Below are positions 1-6,681 of a stretch of 24,529 nt of DNA, piece by piece. Source of the DNA: an uncultured Collinsella sp. GTDB lineage: Bacteria > Actinomycetota > Coriobacteriia > Coriobacteriales > Coriobacteriaceae. The stretch lies in NCBI GenBank assembly GCA_900552705.1, contig USAX01000014.1, positions 1 to 24,529 of the forward strand. The letters run 5' to 3'. How positions within the stretch are numbered: the first letter of the stretch is position 1; every line of letters starts with the position of its first letter. Under the pieces are notes generated by a model. The model was not told the DNA's origin. It made no database searches and was given only the letters and a program-made list of their open reading frames with translations. The translations under genes were made by a program, and so were the position numbers.

Positions 1-1171
1 ACTTCCCCTCCATCTCGTCGAGGTAGCGGTTTGCCTGCTTGGCGCCCGACTCGCGCGGCGATTTCTTCCAGTATTCCGGATCAGGGTTGCCCGAATCGTT
101 CATATAGCTGGCTGGTTTGTATCCTCCGCCAAACAGCACGTATCCAGCAAACGAGAAATCGAAGAGGATTGGAAATGTGGGCATCCAGCACGTGAACTTA
201 TTGCCGCCGATGCCGGGAAACGCCGCGGGGAAATCAAACGGAGTGATCTCTTGGTCCATGGTAGTGGGGACGATAGTGGTCGAGCCCGATTCCGCCTTTG
301 CGGCCGGCGCAGTGACAACGGCCATGGGGGAGGAGAGTGTATAGGTCTTGCCCTGGTAGTCGAGGACAAAGCGTAACTTGCATCCTTCTTCCAGAAGGCT
401 CGACGCTGCATCGAGGAACTTGTCTTCGAGCGTGAACGTCGCCAGATTATCCGCGCCCGATGCGCTGGCCTTGACTTGGCCAATCTGCGTGACGGTTTCG
501 GGTGAGCTGCCCGCAGCGGGCATCACTTTATTGATATGCAATGTTGCCTGCCCGCCCTGTGGCAGATGTGCCTGAACGGTAAAGGCGTGCGTGTCGGGTT
601 GGTCGTTTGCTGCTTCGTCCGCTGGCATTGCCATAAACGTGGCGTCGGCGTACTGGATGTCCCATTCGTCGAACGTGAGCTGGCGGAAGTACGGCTCGCC
701 GTCGGAGAGCGGACGTGTGGGCGCGGTTATGGCGGTGCCGCCCTGGATACGCGCGAGGGGAATCTCGACATCACGGTAGCCCGCCATGCTAATGGAGATG
801 CCGCCGTTAAAGTCGTACGCGTCAAGGAGCGTTGCCTCGTCCACGTAGCCTTCCGAAAGCGGCGCGACCTCAAAGATGGCCGTGCCCTCGTCATCGGTCG
901 TGGCGGTGAGCTGCTTGTCTGCGGCATAGCGCGATGCGAGCGTGACCTGGGCACCTGCGATGGGCGTATTCTTGTTGGCGACGTCGACCACGACCACACC
1001 AAACATGGTGCGCGAGAGAACGAGCACCCTGAAGGGATCTTTTTCGTCGGCATAGGCTGCGGTGGGCGCGAACGGCAATATGAAGGCGTTTGCGCTTCCC
1101 GGCACGCGCGGCAACATAATGCTCGCCAGCGAGGACGCTCCGGCAACAAGTAACGAACGGCGATCAAGCAT
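1..1171 (-). CDS. Tat-exported protein with carboxypeptidase-regulatory-like domain (3' end beyond window)
   Basis: This reading frame is open from the ATG at 1171 to the left window edge, so the first 390 residues are present and the C-terminus is missing. A GGGAG lies 7 nt before the ATG. The N-terminus MLDRRSLLVAGA has paired arginines, a hydrophobic stretch and a likely cleavage after AYA (residues 39-41), which resembles a twin-arginine signal peptide. Residues about 50-130 look like a carboxypeptidase-regulatory-like or Ig-like fold: VVDVANKNTPIAGAQVTL, then a DDEGTAIFEV turn and a MAGYRDVEIPL strand. No catalytic motif is visible in the rest. The inferred role is an exported or surface protein of unknown function. 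It lies 156 nt downstream of a LuxR regulator on the same strand, which may control it. The frame and export signal are clear; the domain is a pattern call. Confidence 0.72.
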   Translation of the reverse strand, partial: MLDRRSLLVAGASSLASIMLPRVPGSANAFILPFAPTAAYADEKDPFRVLVLSRTMFGVVVVDVANKNTPIAGAQVTLASRYAADKQLTATTDDEGTAIFEVAPLSEGYVDEATLLDAYDFNGGISISMAGYRDVEIPLARIQGGTAITAPTRPLSDGEPYFRQLTFDEWDIQYADATFMAMPADEAANDQPDTHAFTVQAHLPQGGQATLHINKVMPAAGSSPETVTQIGQVKASASGADNLATFTLEDKFLDAASSLLEEGCKLRFVLDYQGKTYTLSSPMAVVTAPAAKAESGSTTIVPTTMDQEITPFDFPAAFPGIGGNKFTCWMPTFPILFDFSFAGYVLFGGGYKPASYMNDSGNPDPEYWKKSPRESGAKQANRYLDEMEGK

Positions 1172-1327
1172 CTTTGGCTCCCATCCCGCAAACATCGGAG
1201 GAAATAATCCAATTTTGCGAGAAGGTGCCCCGTGGCGGTAGTGCCGTTCGATGGCCAAAATGTCCAATTTGAGCGCGCGAAAGCGCCAGGCCCCGGAGCG
1301 CGTTCGATGCGCTTGGCAGCCCGGTCG

Positions 1328-2332
1328 CTAACGCAACATATGCGCGACCAGTTCGGCGCGTGTGCCGATGCCAAGCTTTGCGTATACGCCGGATAGTCGG
1401 TTTTTGACGGTGCCCGGCGACACACCCATATGACGAGCGATTTCGGCATTGGTCCACCCGCGGCAGGCGAGCATGGCCATGGTGAACTCCGTGGTCGTTA
1501 GATCGTCGGCCACATCCTCGCCCGAATCGGGGTTGTGGATGCGCCGCCAGCCGTAGCTGAAGCGGTACGTGATCTCGATGATGCGCGCGAAGTCGTCAGG
1601 GTATTGCGTTTTTAGGCATGCCTCGATAAGCCCCTGCAAAAGGCCGTGGTGCTCGCCGATGAGCTCGATAAGGCCGTCGGGGCGCGCAATGTCCCAAGCG
1701 GCTCCGAAGTGCGTTTTTGCGGCGTCGATGTCCTTGAGGCTCATGCATGCCATGGAAGCTGCCAGGTGCAGGAACAGTTCCGAGATCGGATAACTTCCCT
1801 GTTTCATGATCAGGGCGTTTTCCGCCATGCCCAGACTGCGGCCATATTCGCCGCGCAGGTACAGGGCATGCGCCATCACGTAGCTGGCGAACAGGCGCAG
1901 GCCTTCGGGCAGATGCGCCGCAAGCGGATAAAACTCTTCGGCGGAATACGGGGAAGGTAAGTGCAGCAGGACGCTCGCGGCCGAGGCGAACAGGATATGC
2001 GTGGCGTGGACGGCGGGCGATTCCTCGTCAGTTGGCGTATCGAGGATGCCCGCAAGGCAACGGCGGGCATCGGCGATACGGTTGAGCGACAGACTGGCAT
2101 ATCCGCAGATAAAGCATGCGGAATAGCGCAGTGCGGGGTCGGTGGCGTCAAGATGGGGGCGTGCTGTCTCGGCGGCGAGGGTGGCCTGTCCGCGAAAGTA
2201 CAGCGCTTCTGCCGTGGCAATGGCGCGCGAATCGGGGTCGGAAATGCCTGCAACCGCAGCGTCAATCTGCCCCGGCACAAAGGCGGTACACATCAACGGC
2301 ATGGGAACGCATGGGTAGCCATCGCAGTCCAT
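1328..2332 (-). CDS. LuxR-family transcriptional regulator with helical N-terminal region
   Basis: This 334-aa protein has a C-terminal LuxR-type helix-turn-helix at residues about 278-334: LTTTEFTMAMLACRGWTNAE, then IARHMGVSPGTVKNRLSGVY and a KLGIGTRAELV end. Residues 30-260 are alpha-helical and alanine/leucine-rich, like the TPR-type sensor regions of large LuxR regulators. No receiver domain or ATPase motif is seen. The start at 2332 is chosen because GGGAG lies 7 nt upstream. The frame runs far further upstream (to 3115), but that part is antisense to guaA and is not coding. An alternative ATG 27 nt upstream has a poorer ribosome site. It probably controls the exported-protein gene downstream, but the ligand is unknown. 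Confidence 0.85.
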   Translation of the reverse strand: MDCDGYPCVPMPLMCTAFVPGQIDAAVAGISDPDSRAIATAEALYFRGQATLAAETARPHLDATDPALRYSACFICGYASLSLNRIADARRCLAGILDTPTDEESPAVHATHILFASAASVLLHLPSPYSAEEFYPLAAHLPEGLRLFASYVMAHALYLRGEYGRSLGMAENALIMKQGSYPISELFLHLAASMACMSLKDIDAAKTHFGAAWDIARPDGLIELIGEHHGLLQGLIEACLKTQYPDDFARIIEITYRFSYGWRRIHNPDSGEDVADDLTTTEFTMAMLACRGWTNAEIARHMGVSPGTVKNRLSGVYAKLGIGTRAELVAHMLR

Positions 2333-2367
2333 CTTCCATCTCCCATCAGGTGGCAACATTAGCAGCA

Positions 2368-2395
2368 ATTGTACTCCTGTTGCTCGGGACTGGAA
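2368..2395 (-). promoter_or_regulatory. Possible promoter of the LuxR gene
   Basis: On the minus strand, TTCCAG (2395-2390) and TACAAT (2373-2368) are separated by 16 bp and would start transcription about 30 nt before the ATG at 2332. The -35 match is weak, so this is a sequence-pattern call only. Confidence 0.3.
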
Positions 2396-2534
2396 TTTGT
2401 GGGTATCGCCTACGATTATGCCGAACGTATAAAGGAAGAGTCTATTGGCGATGCTCCCAAGGTGGCTGTCGAAGCCTAGCTGACCTTGGAATATAGAAAA
2501 ACTGCCACCCCTGCAAAAAGCTCTGACGCAGCGA

Positions 2535-2563
2535 TGGGAAACGGACCTTGCTCTGCATATAAT
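2535..2563 (+). promoter_or_regulatory. Likely guaA promoter
   Basis: A perfect TATAAT lies at 2558-2563. The hexamer 17 bp upstream (TGGGAA, 2535-2540) is a poor -35. Transcription would start near 2570 and give a leader of about 60 nt that contains the palindrome at 2578-2602. Confidence 0.5.
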
Positions 2564-2577
2564 GAGGTCATATGACG

Positions 2578-2602
2578 GTGCGTTTGCATACATGCAACGC
2601 AC
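2578..2602 (+). promoter_or_regulatory. Imperfect 25-bp palindrome in the guaA leader
   Basis: GTGCGTTTGCAT (2578-2589) and ATGCAACGCAC (2592-2602) are inverted copies that differ by one missing A, around an AC centre. It lies about 8-32 nt after the predicted transcription start and 28 nt before the guaA ATG. It could be an operator for a purine-responsive repressor or an RNA hairpin. No purine riboswitch core is recognised here. Confidence 0.45.
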
Positions 2603-2629
2603 TCCCATCGAACCGAAAAGGAGCTCTGC

Positions 2630-3640
2630 ATGGATCCCAACAAGCGTCCCGACGACATGGTGCGAATCACCACTCCCGAACTTGCCCAGGCGTTCATCGA
2701 AGAGCAGATCGCTGCAATCCGCGAGCAGATTGGCGACAAGAAAGTCCTGCTGGCCCTTTCCGGCGGCGTTGACAGCTCCGTTGTCGCGGCACTGCTGATC
2801 AAGGCCATCGGCAAGCAGCTTATCTGCGTGCATGTGAATCACGGCCTGATGCGCAAGGGCGAGAGCGAGCAGGTCGTCGACGTCTTCAAGAACCAGATGG
2901 ATGCGAACCTGGTCTATGTCGACGCTACTGATCGCTTCCTGGATAAGCTCGTGGACGTCGAGGAGCCCGAGGCAAAGCGCAAGATTATCGGCGCCGAGTT
3001 CATTCGCGTGTTCGAGGAGGAGGCCCGCAAGGTTGGCGACGAGGTCAGTTTCCTCGCCCAGGGCACCATCTATCCCGACATTCTTGAGTCCCAAGACGGC
3101 GTGAAGGCTCACCACAACGTGGGCGGTCTGCCCGAGGACCTACAGTTTGAGCTCTGCGAGCCCGTCAAACTGCTGTACAAGGACGAGGTCCGCGTGGTCG
3201 GTCGCGAGCTCGGCCTGCCCGAGAACATGGTCGAGCGCCAGCCGTTCCCCGGTCCCGGCCTGGGCGTCCGCTGCCTTGGTGCCATCACCCGCGACCGTCT
3301 TGAGGCGCTGCGCGAAGCCGACGCGATCGTGCGCGAGGAGATCGACAAGGCGGGTCTGACCATCTGGCAGTATTTTGCCGTCGTGCCCGACTTCCGCGCC
3401 ACCGGCGTGCGCGAGGGCAAGCGCGCCTACGATTGGCCCTGCATCATTCGCTGCATCAACACCGTCGATGTTATGACCGCCGAGGTGCCTGAGCTCGACT
3501 GGGCGTTGCTCAAGCGCATTACCGCTCGCGTGACCGCCGAGGTCCCCGGTATTTGCCGCGTTTGCTACGACCTCACGCCGAAGCCCGTCGGCACGGTCGA
3601 GTGGGAGTTAGCTTCTACTCTTTTGGGCGAATTGCATTGA
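2630..3640 (+). CDS. guaA: GMP synthase, ATP-PPase (synthetase) subunit without glutaminase domain
   Basis: This cytoplasmic enzyme amidates XMP to GMP with ATP, the last step of guanine nucleotide synthesis. The 336-aa protein starts directly in the ATP-pyrophosphatase domain. The P-loop SGGVDSS is at residues 44-50, followed by VNHGLMRKGE, LAQGTIYPDILES, the C-terminal dimerisation domain (RQPFPGPGLGVRCLG) and KPVGTVEWE near the end. Bacterial GuaA is usually about 510-525 aa with an N-terminal glutamine amidotransferase domain, which is absent here. The protein therefore resembles the archaeal GuaAb arrangement, and a separate amidotransferase or free ammonia must supply nitrogen. AAAAGGAG precedes the ATG. 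The usual GuaA end (EWE) is followed here by ten extra residues. A strong terminator follows within 10 nt. Confidence 0.95.
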   Translation: MDPNKRPDDMVRITTPELAQAFIEEQIAAIREQIGDKKVLLALSGGVDSSVVAALLIKAIGKQLICVHVNHGLMRKGESEQVVDVFKNQMDANLVYVDATDRFLDKLVDVEEPEAKRKIIGAEFIRVFEEEARKVGDEVSFLAQGTIYPDILESQDGVKAHHNVGGLPEDLQFELCEPVKLLYKDEVRVVGRELGLPENMVERQPFPGPGLGVRCLGAITRDRLEALREADAIVREEIDKAGLTIWQYFAVVPDFRATGVREGKRAYDWPCIIRCINTVDVMTAEVPELDWALLKRITARVTAEVPGICRVCYDLTPKPVGTVEWELASTLLGELH

Positions 3641-3646
3641 TAGAGA

Positions 3647-3685
3647 GGGGTCCCGCGCAAACGTGTGCGGGACCCCTTTCGTTTT
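3647..3685 (+). terminator. Rho-independent terminator of guaA
   Basis: GGGGTCCCGC (3647-3656) pairs perfectly with GCGGGACCCC (3667-3676) across a 10-nt loop, followed by TTTCGTTTT. It starts 6 nt after the guaA stop. The stop codon of the opposing kinase gene (3684-3686) overlaps the T-tail, so the hairpin may also slow transcription from that side. Confidence 0.93.
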
Positions 3686-4835
3686 ACTGCTCGGTTAACG
3701 CTGCGGATCGTTTTGGAAGGCTTACGAGCATGGTGGTCCCGTTCTCGGAACTTACTTCGACCTCTACAACGCCACCGTGAAGCGCTGCAATCTCCCAAAC
3801 GAGCGCTAGTCCGAGTCCTGCGCCGCCGTATGCCCTGCTGCGGGATTTGTCTAGACGAAAGAACGGCTGGAAGATGCTCTCTTGGTACTGCTTGGGTATT
3901 CCCGGGCCCTGGTCCTCGACTCGCAGGAAAACGCGGCTGTTGTTGTCGCAGATGGAGACGTTGACAGTCGAGCCGGGGCGGCTGTAACGGATGGCATTTT
4001 CGACCAGGTTAAACACCAGCCGATAGAGGAGCGTGTCGCTCCCGATTACTAAAGCGTCTCCAGCACAATTGAGGGCCATGCCCTTATTTTCGGCAAGTGG
4101 CGCAAGGTCGGTGAGGACCTCTTCGGACAAGGGACCAAGTTCAACATCGTCCTCGCAAGGAACGCTGCGGAGCTCGCTCATCTCGAGCAACACCTTGGTC
4201 ATCCGCGACATCCGCTCAGTTTGTTCTTGTAGCAGGCCGAGCAGCTCGGCTGTTTCGGGTTGCAAACCGGAGTGCTCGGAGATGAATAGTTCAATCTGTG
4301 CCTGCATAAGGGCGAGCGGGGTGCGCAGCTCGTGTGCGGCGTTGCCGGTAAACTGACGCTGTGCAGAGAACCCTTCGTCAAGACGGGCGATCATGTCGTT
4401 GAATGAGGCGCTGCATCGCTGTAGCTCGGTGGGTACATCTTTGCTGAGCTTAATTTCGCTTAAGTTGTCAGGCTGCACGCGCTCAACCTGGGCTGCAAAA
4501 GCCCGTAGCGGTTTAAGTGCACGGCCGCTCACAAAGAATGCCAGCACGCCGCCAAGTAGCGTGATTCCGGCCGTGATGTACCAGGTTGTCGTGCCAAAAG
4601 ACTCTTGTGCGTCGTTTACGACGATCGTGACCTTTTCATCGAGGGTCGCTTTCGTTGGGTCGAACGCCTGGGGCGAATCTTCGTCGGTTGCGTTAAAGGC
4701 CGAGATGTCGCTGCCGATGGCATCCATGTAGCGCATGCCCGTATAGCCGACCAGGCAGTTCGTCAGCACGCACGCCGCACACGTCAGCAGTGCCGTCATG
4801 ATCGTTATGCGCCATTGCAGAGAAAGCCCTTTCAT
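3684..4835 (-). CDS. Membrane sensor histidine kinase of an OmpR-type two-component system
   Basis: This 383-aa kinase has two membrane segments (residues about 10-32 and 84-103) around a short extracytoplasmic loop of about 50 residues. A HAMP linker (about 104-157) follows. The H-box NAAHELRTPLA has the phospho-accepting His168. The ATP-binding domain shows an N-box (FNLVENAIRYS, about 275-285), G1 (DQGPGIP, 308-314), F-box (FQPFFRLD) and G2 (GGAGLGLAL). Every catalytic motif is intact. Its ATG overlaps the end of the response regulator gene by 4 nt (ATGA), so the two are co-translated. The small sensor loop carries no cysteine or recognisable ligand domain, so the signal cannot be named. 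The divergent neighbour is the CXXC/polyferredoxin/thioredoxin operon, a plausible target. Confidence 0.93.
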   Translation of the reverse strand: MKGLSLQWRITIMTALLTCAACVLTNCLVGYTGMRYMDAIGSDISAFNATDEDSPQAFDPTKATLDEKVTIVVNDAQESFGTTTWYITAGITLLGGVLAFFVSGRALKPLRAFAAQVERVQPDNLSEIKLSKDVPTELQRCSASFNDMIARLDEGFSAQRQFTGNAAHELRTPLALMQAQIELFISEHSGLQPETAELLGLLQEQTERMSRMTKVLLEMSELRSVPCEDDVELGPLSEEVLTDLAPLAENKGMALNCAGDALVIGSDTLLYRLVFNLVENAIRYSRPGSTVNVSICDNNSRVFLRVEDQGPGIPKQYQESIFQPFFRLDKSRSRAYGGAGLGLALVWEIAALHGGVVEVEVSSENGTTMLVSLPKRSAALTEQ

Positions 4836-5506
4836 TCGCCGTCCTCCATAACGTAGCCCTCGCCGATTCGGTTGCGGATGGGGTCATGTCCCAACGCGCC
4901 GCGCAGCTTTTTGCGCAGTGACGAGATGTGCACGCGGGTCGCGTTGCTAAAACTGTTGACACTGGTATCCCATACGTGGTCGATGAGCTCCTCCTGGCTT
5001 ACCGGTCGCCCCTGGTTGAGCATCAGGTATTCCAAGATGCCGGTCTCCTTGCGTGTGAGGGATAGGGCCTCGTCGCCCACGGAGGCGACGCGCGCCTTGG
5101 TGTCAAAGCTCAGCGATCCGCAGGTCAGGACAACATCGCTTTGCGTAAAGCGCCTGAGCGTGAGGCTGCGGATACGTGCCGCCAGCTCGTCAAGGTGGAA
5201 CGGCTTGGTGAGGTAGTCGTTGGCGCCCGCATCGAGCCCCGCTACCTTGTCGGAGACCTCGCCGCGTGCCGACAGCACGAGCACCTTGGTCTCACAATCG
5301 GTAATTCTGAGCTGCCTGAGTACGGTCATGCCGTCGACGTGGGGGAGATTAAGGTCGAGCACGACAAGATCGAAGGTCTCGATATCGAGCAGATCGAGGG
5401 CCTGCTGCCCGTCGTAGCAGCAGTCGACGCTATAGGCCAAGTTGCGCAGGCTGCGTGCGATTGCATCGCACAGCGCCCGCTCGTCCTCGACGACCAAGAT
5501 GCGCAT
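4832..5506 (-). CDS. OmpR/PhoB-family response regulator
   Basis: This 224-aa DNA-binding regulator has a complete receiver domain: acidic pair ED (residues 8-9), phospho-acceptor Asp51 in VVLDLNLP, Ser79 in VLVLSA and Lys101 in LTKPF. The C-terminal winged helix (about 127-220) carries LSLTRKETGILEYLMLNQG, ATRVHISSLRKKL and the final GEGYVM. AAGGAGAACGTT precedes the ATG. It is the first gene of a two-gene operon with the overlapping histidine kinase. It is transcribed away from the micropeptide/polyferredoxin operon, and only 89 nt separate the start codons, so it may control both directions. Confidence 0.95.
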   Translation of the reverse strand: MRILVVEDERALCDAIARSLRNLAYSVDCCYDGQQALDLLDIETFDLVVLDLNLPHVDGMTVLRQLRITDCETKVLVLSARGEVSDKVAGLDAGANDYLTKPFHLDELAARIRSLTLRRFTQSDVVLTCGSLSFDTKARVASVGDEALSLTRKETGILEYLMLNQGRPVSQEELIDHVWDTSVNSFSNATRVHISSLRKKLRGALGHDPIRNRIGEGYVMEDGE

Positions 5507-5534
5507 AACGTTCTCCTTGCATAGTCATTCGCGC

Positions 5535-5562
5535 TTAACACGGATTTTATAGTCGGTATGGT
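5535..5562 (+). promoter_or_regulatory. Candidate promoter of the CXXC/polyferredoxin/thioredoxin operon
   Basis: TTAACA (5535-5540) and TATGGT (5557-5562) are spaced by 16 bp, 34 nt before the predicted TTG start at 5596. The 89-nt divergent gap must also hold the regulator promoter. A TATAAAAT on the minus strand (about 5543-5550) could be its -10, but no convincing -35 is seen. Confidence 0.4.
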
Positions 5563-5595
5563 CCAATGGGTCGCGAAACGAAAGGAGTGGTCAGA

Positions 5596-5742
5596 TTGTT
5601 CAAAGCGATTAAGCCTGTGGCGCAGGTGGCTTTGCTGATCGTTGGGGTAGCCATGGTTGGCTTTGGCATTATGCGCGGCGAGGCAGATGCCGTGCTGGCC
5701 AAGGCAATCAGGCTGTGCTTGGAGTGTATCGGAATTGGTTAA
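5596..5742 (+). CDS. 48-aa membrane micropeptide with CXXC motif (CD1871A-like)
   Basis: This small gene begins with TTG, 8 nt after a clear AAAGGAG, and encodes 48 residues. A single membrane helix (residues about 8-25, VAQVALLIVGVAMVGFGI) is followed by a short amphipathic part and the C-terminal CLECIGIG, with Cys41 and Cys44. This matches what I know of the CD1871A family of CXXC micropeptides in clostridia and Coriobacteriia: one helix, then a GE...C-x-x-C end. The next gene, a polyferredoxin, starts 8 nt inside its 3' end, so the two are translationally coupled. The inferred role is a redox-active or metal-binding accessory subunit of the polyferredoxin. An in-frame ATG 21 nt upstream lacks a ribosome site. 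Family function is not established. Confidence 0.8.
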   Translation: MFKAIKPVAQVALLIVGVAMVGFGIMRGEADAVLAKAIRLCLECIGIG

Positions 5743-6646
5743 AAGAAAAAATACCGTATCGCATCTTTTGGCGAGATTTCGCGGATTGATTCAGGCGGCG
5801 GCAACGCTTGCGACCAACATTCACCTGCCTAATTTTGCCAAGGGAGGCATCTACCAGGGGGCGGGCAAAGCCGTCTGCGTGCCGGGGCTCAACTGCTACT
5901 CGTGTCCGGCGGCCTCAGGTGCGTGCCCCATCGGGTCGTTTCAGTCGGTGGTGGGCTCGTCTAAGTTCAGCTTTTCGTATTACGTCACCGGAACACTCAT
6001 CCTGATCGGCGTGCTGCTGGGACGTTTTGTATGCGGCTTTTTATGCCCGTTTGGATGGCTGCAAGAGCTTCTGCATAAGATTCCCGGCAAAAAGCTCTCG
6101 ACGAAAAAGCTCAAGCCGCTCACGTACATCAAGTACGCCGTGCTGCTGTTTGCCGTGGTGCTACTGCCCGTTCTGGTAGTCAACGATGTGGGCATGGGCG
6201 ACCCGTTCTTTTGCAAGTACATCTGCCCGCAGGGTGTGCTCGAGGGCGCGATTCCGCTGTCCATCATGAACGTGGGAATCCGCTCCGCGCTGGGAAAGCT
6301 CTTTACCTGGAAGCTCGCGATCCTCATTGTGGTTGCGGTGCTGAGCGTGCTGTTCTACCGCCCCTTCTGTAAATGGATTTGCCCCCTCGGTGCGTTTTAT
6401 GCACTCATGAACAAGGTGTCGTTGCTGGGGATTCAGGTTGACCAGTGCAAATGCGTCTCGTGCGGTAAGTGCGCCAAAGTGTGTCAGATGGACGTGGACG
6501 TTACGCGTACGCCCAACCATGCCGAGTGCATTCGTTGCGGCAAATGCGTGGGCGCATGCCCCGTCGATGCCATTAGCTTTCGCTACGGGCTGGGTGTGAC
6601 GGGCGACAAACCCGCGCAGCCCGCGCAAGCCTGCGAAAACAAATAG
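5735..6646 (+). CDS. Polyferredoxin membrane protein (NapH/NosR-like, 4Fe-4S)
   Basis: This membrane electron carrier is 303 aa if it starts at TTG 5735 (GGAG 10 nt upstream, overlapping the micropeptide stop). A longer frame from ATG 5657 would overlap the micropeptide by 86 nt and is not favoured. The first part has C48, C54, C57 and C64 (LNCYSCPAASGACP). Hydrophobic helices lie near residues 82-102, 132-152 and 192-210. Three CxxxCP elements sit at 100-105 (CGFLCP), 160-165 (CKYICP) and 212-217 (CKWICP). Two ferredoxin clusters follow: C240/243/246/250 and C265/268/271/275. This arrangement is typical of NapH/NosR-type proteins that move electrons across the membrane. With the thioredoxin-like lipoprotein next, an outward reducing route is inferred. 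Confidence 0.88.
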   Translation: MVKRKNTVSHLLARFRGLIQAAATLATNIHLPNFAKGGIYQGAGKAVCVPGLNCYSCPAASGACPIGSFQSVVGSSKFSFSYYVTGTLILIGVLLGRFVCGFLCPFGWLQELLHKIPGKKLSTKKLKPLTYIKYAVLLFAVVLLPVLVVNDVGMGDPFFCKYICPQGVLEGAIPLSIMNVGIRSALGKLFTWKLAILIVVAVLSVLFYRPFCKWICPLGAFYALMNKVSLLGIQVDQCKCVSCGKCAKVCQMDVDVTRTPNHAECIRCGKCVGACPVDAISFRYGLGVTGDKPAQPAQACENK

Positions 6647-6681
6647 GTATCTATATAAGCTTCGATATAAACGGAGGAACC

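Noticed and set aside
536..1153. 205-aa plus-strand reading frame
   Set aside because: It is antisense to the Tat-exported protein gene, which has a signal peptide and ribosome site and runs open to the edge.
2464..2629. Purine riboswitch before guaA
   Set aside because: I could not find the conserved purine-aptamer core or its two kissing loops; only a palindrome is seen.
2333..3115. Upstream extension of the LuxR frame to 595 aa
   Set aside because: The extension is antisense to guaA and crosses its promoter; the ribosome site and regulator pattern begin at 2332.
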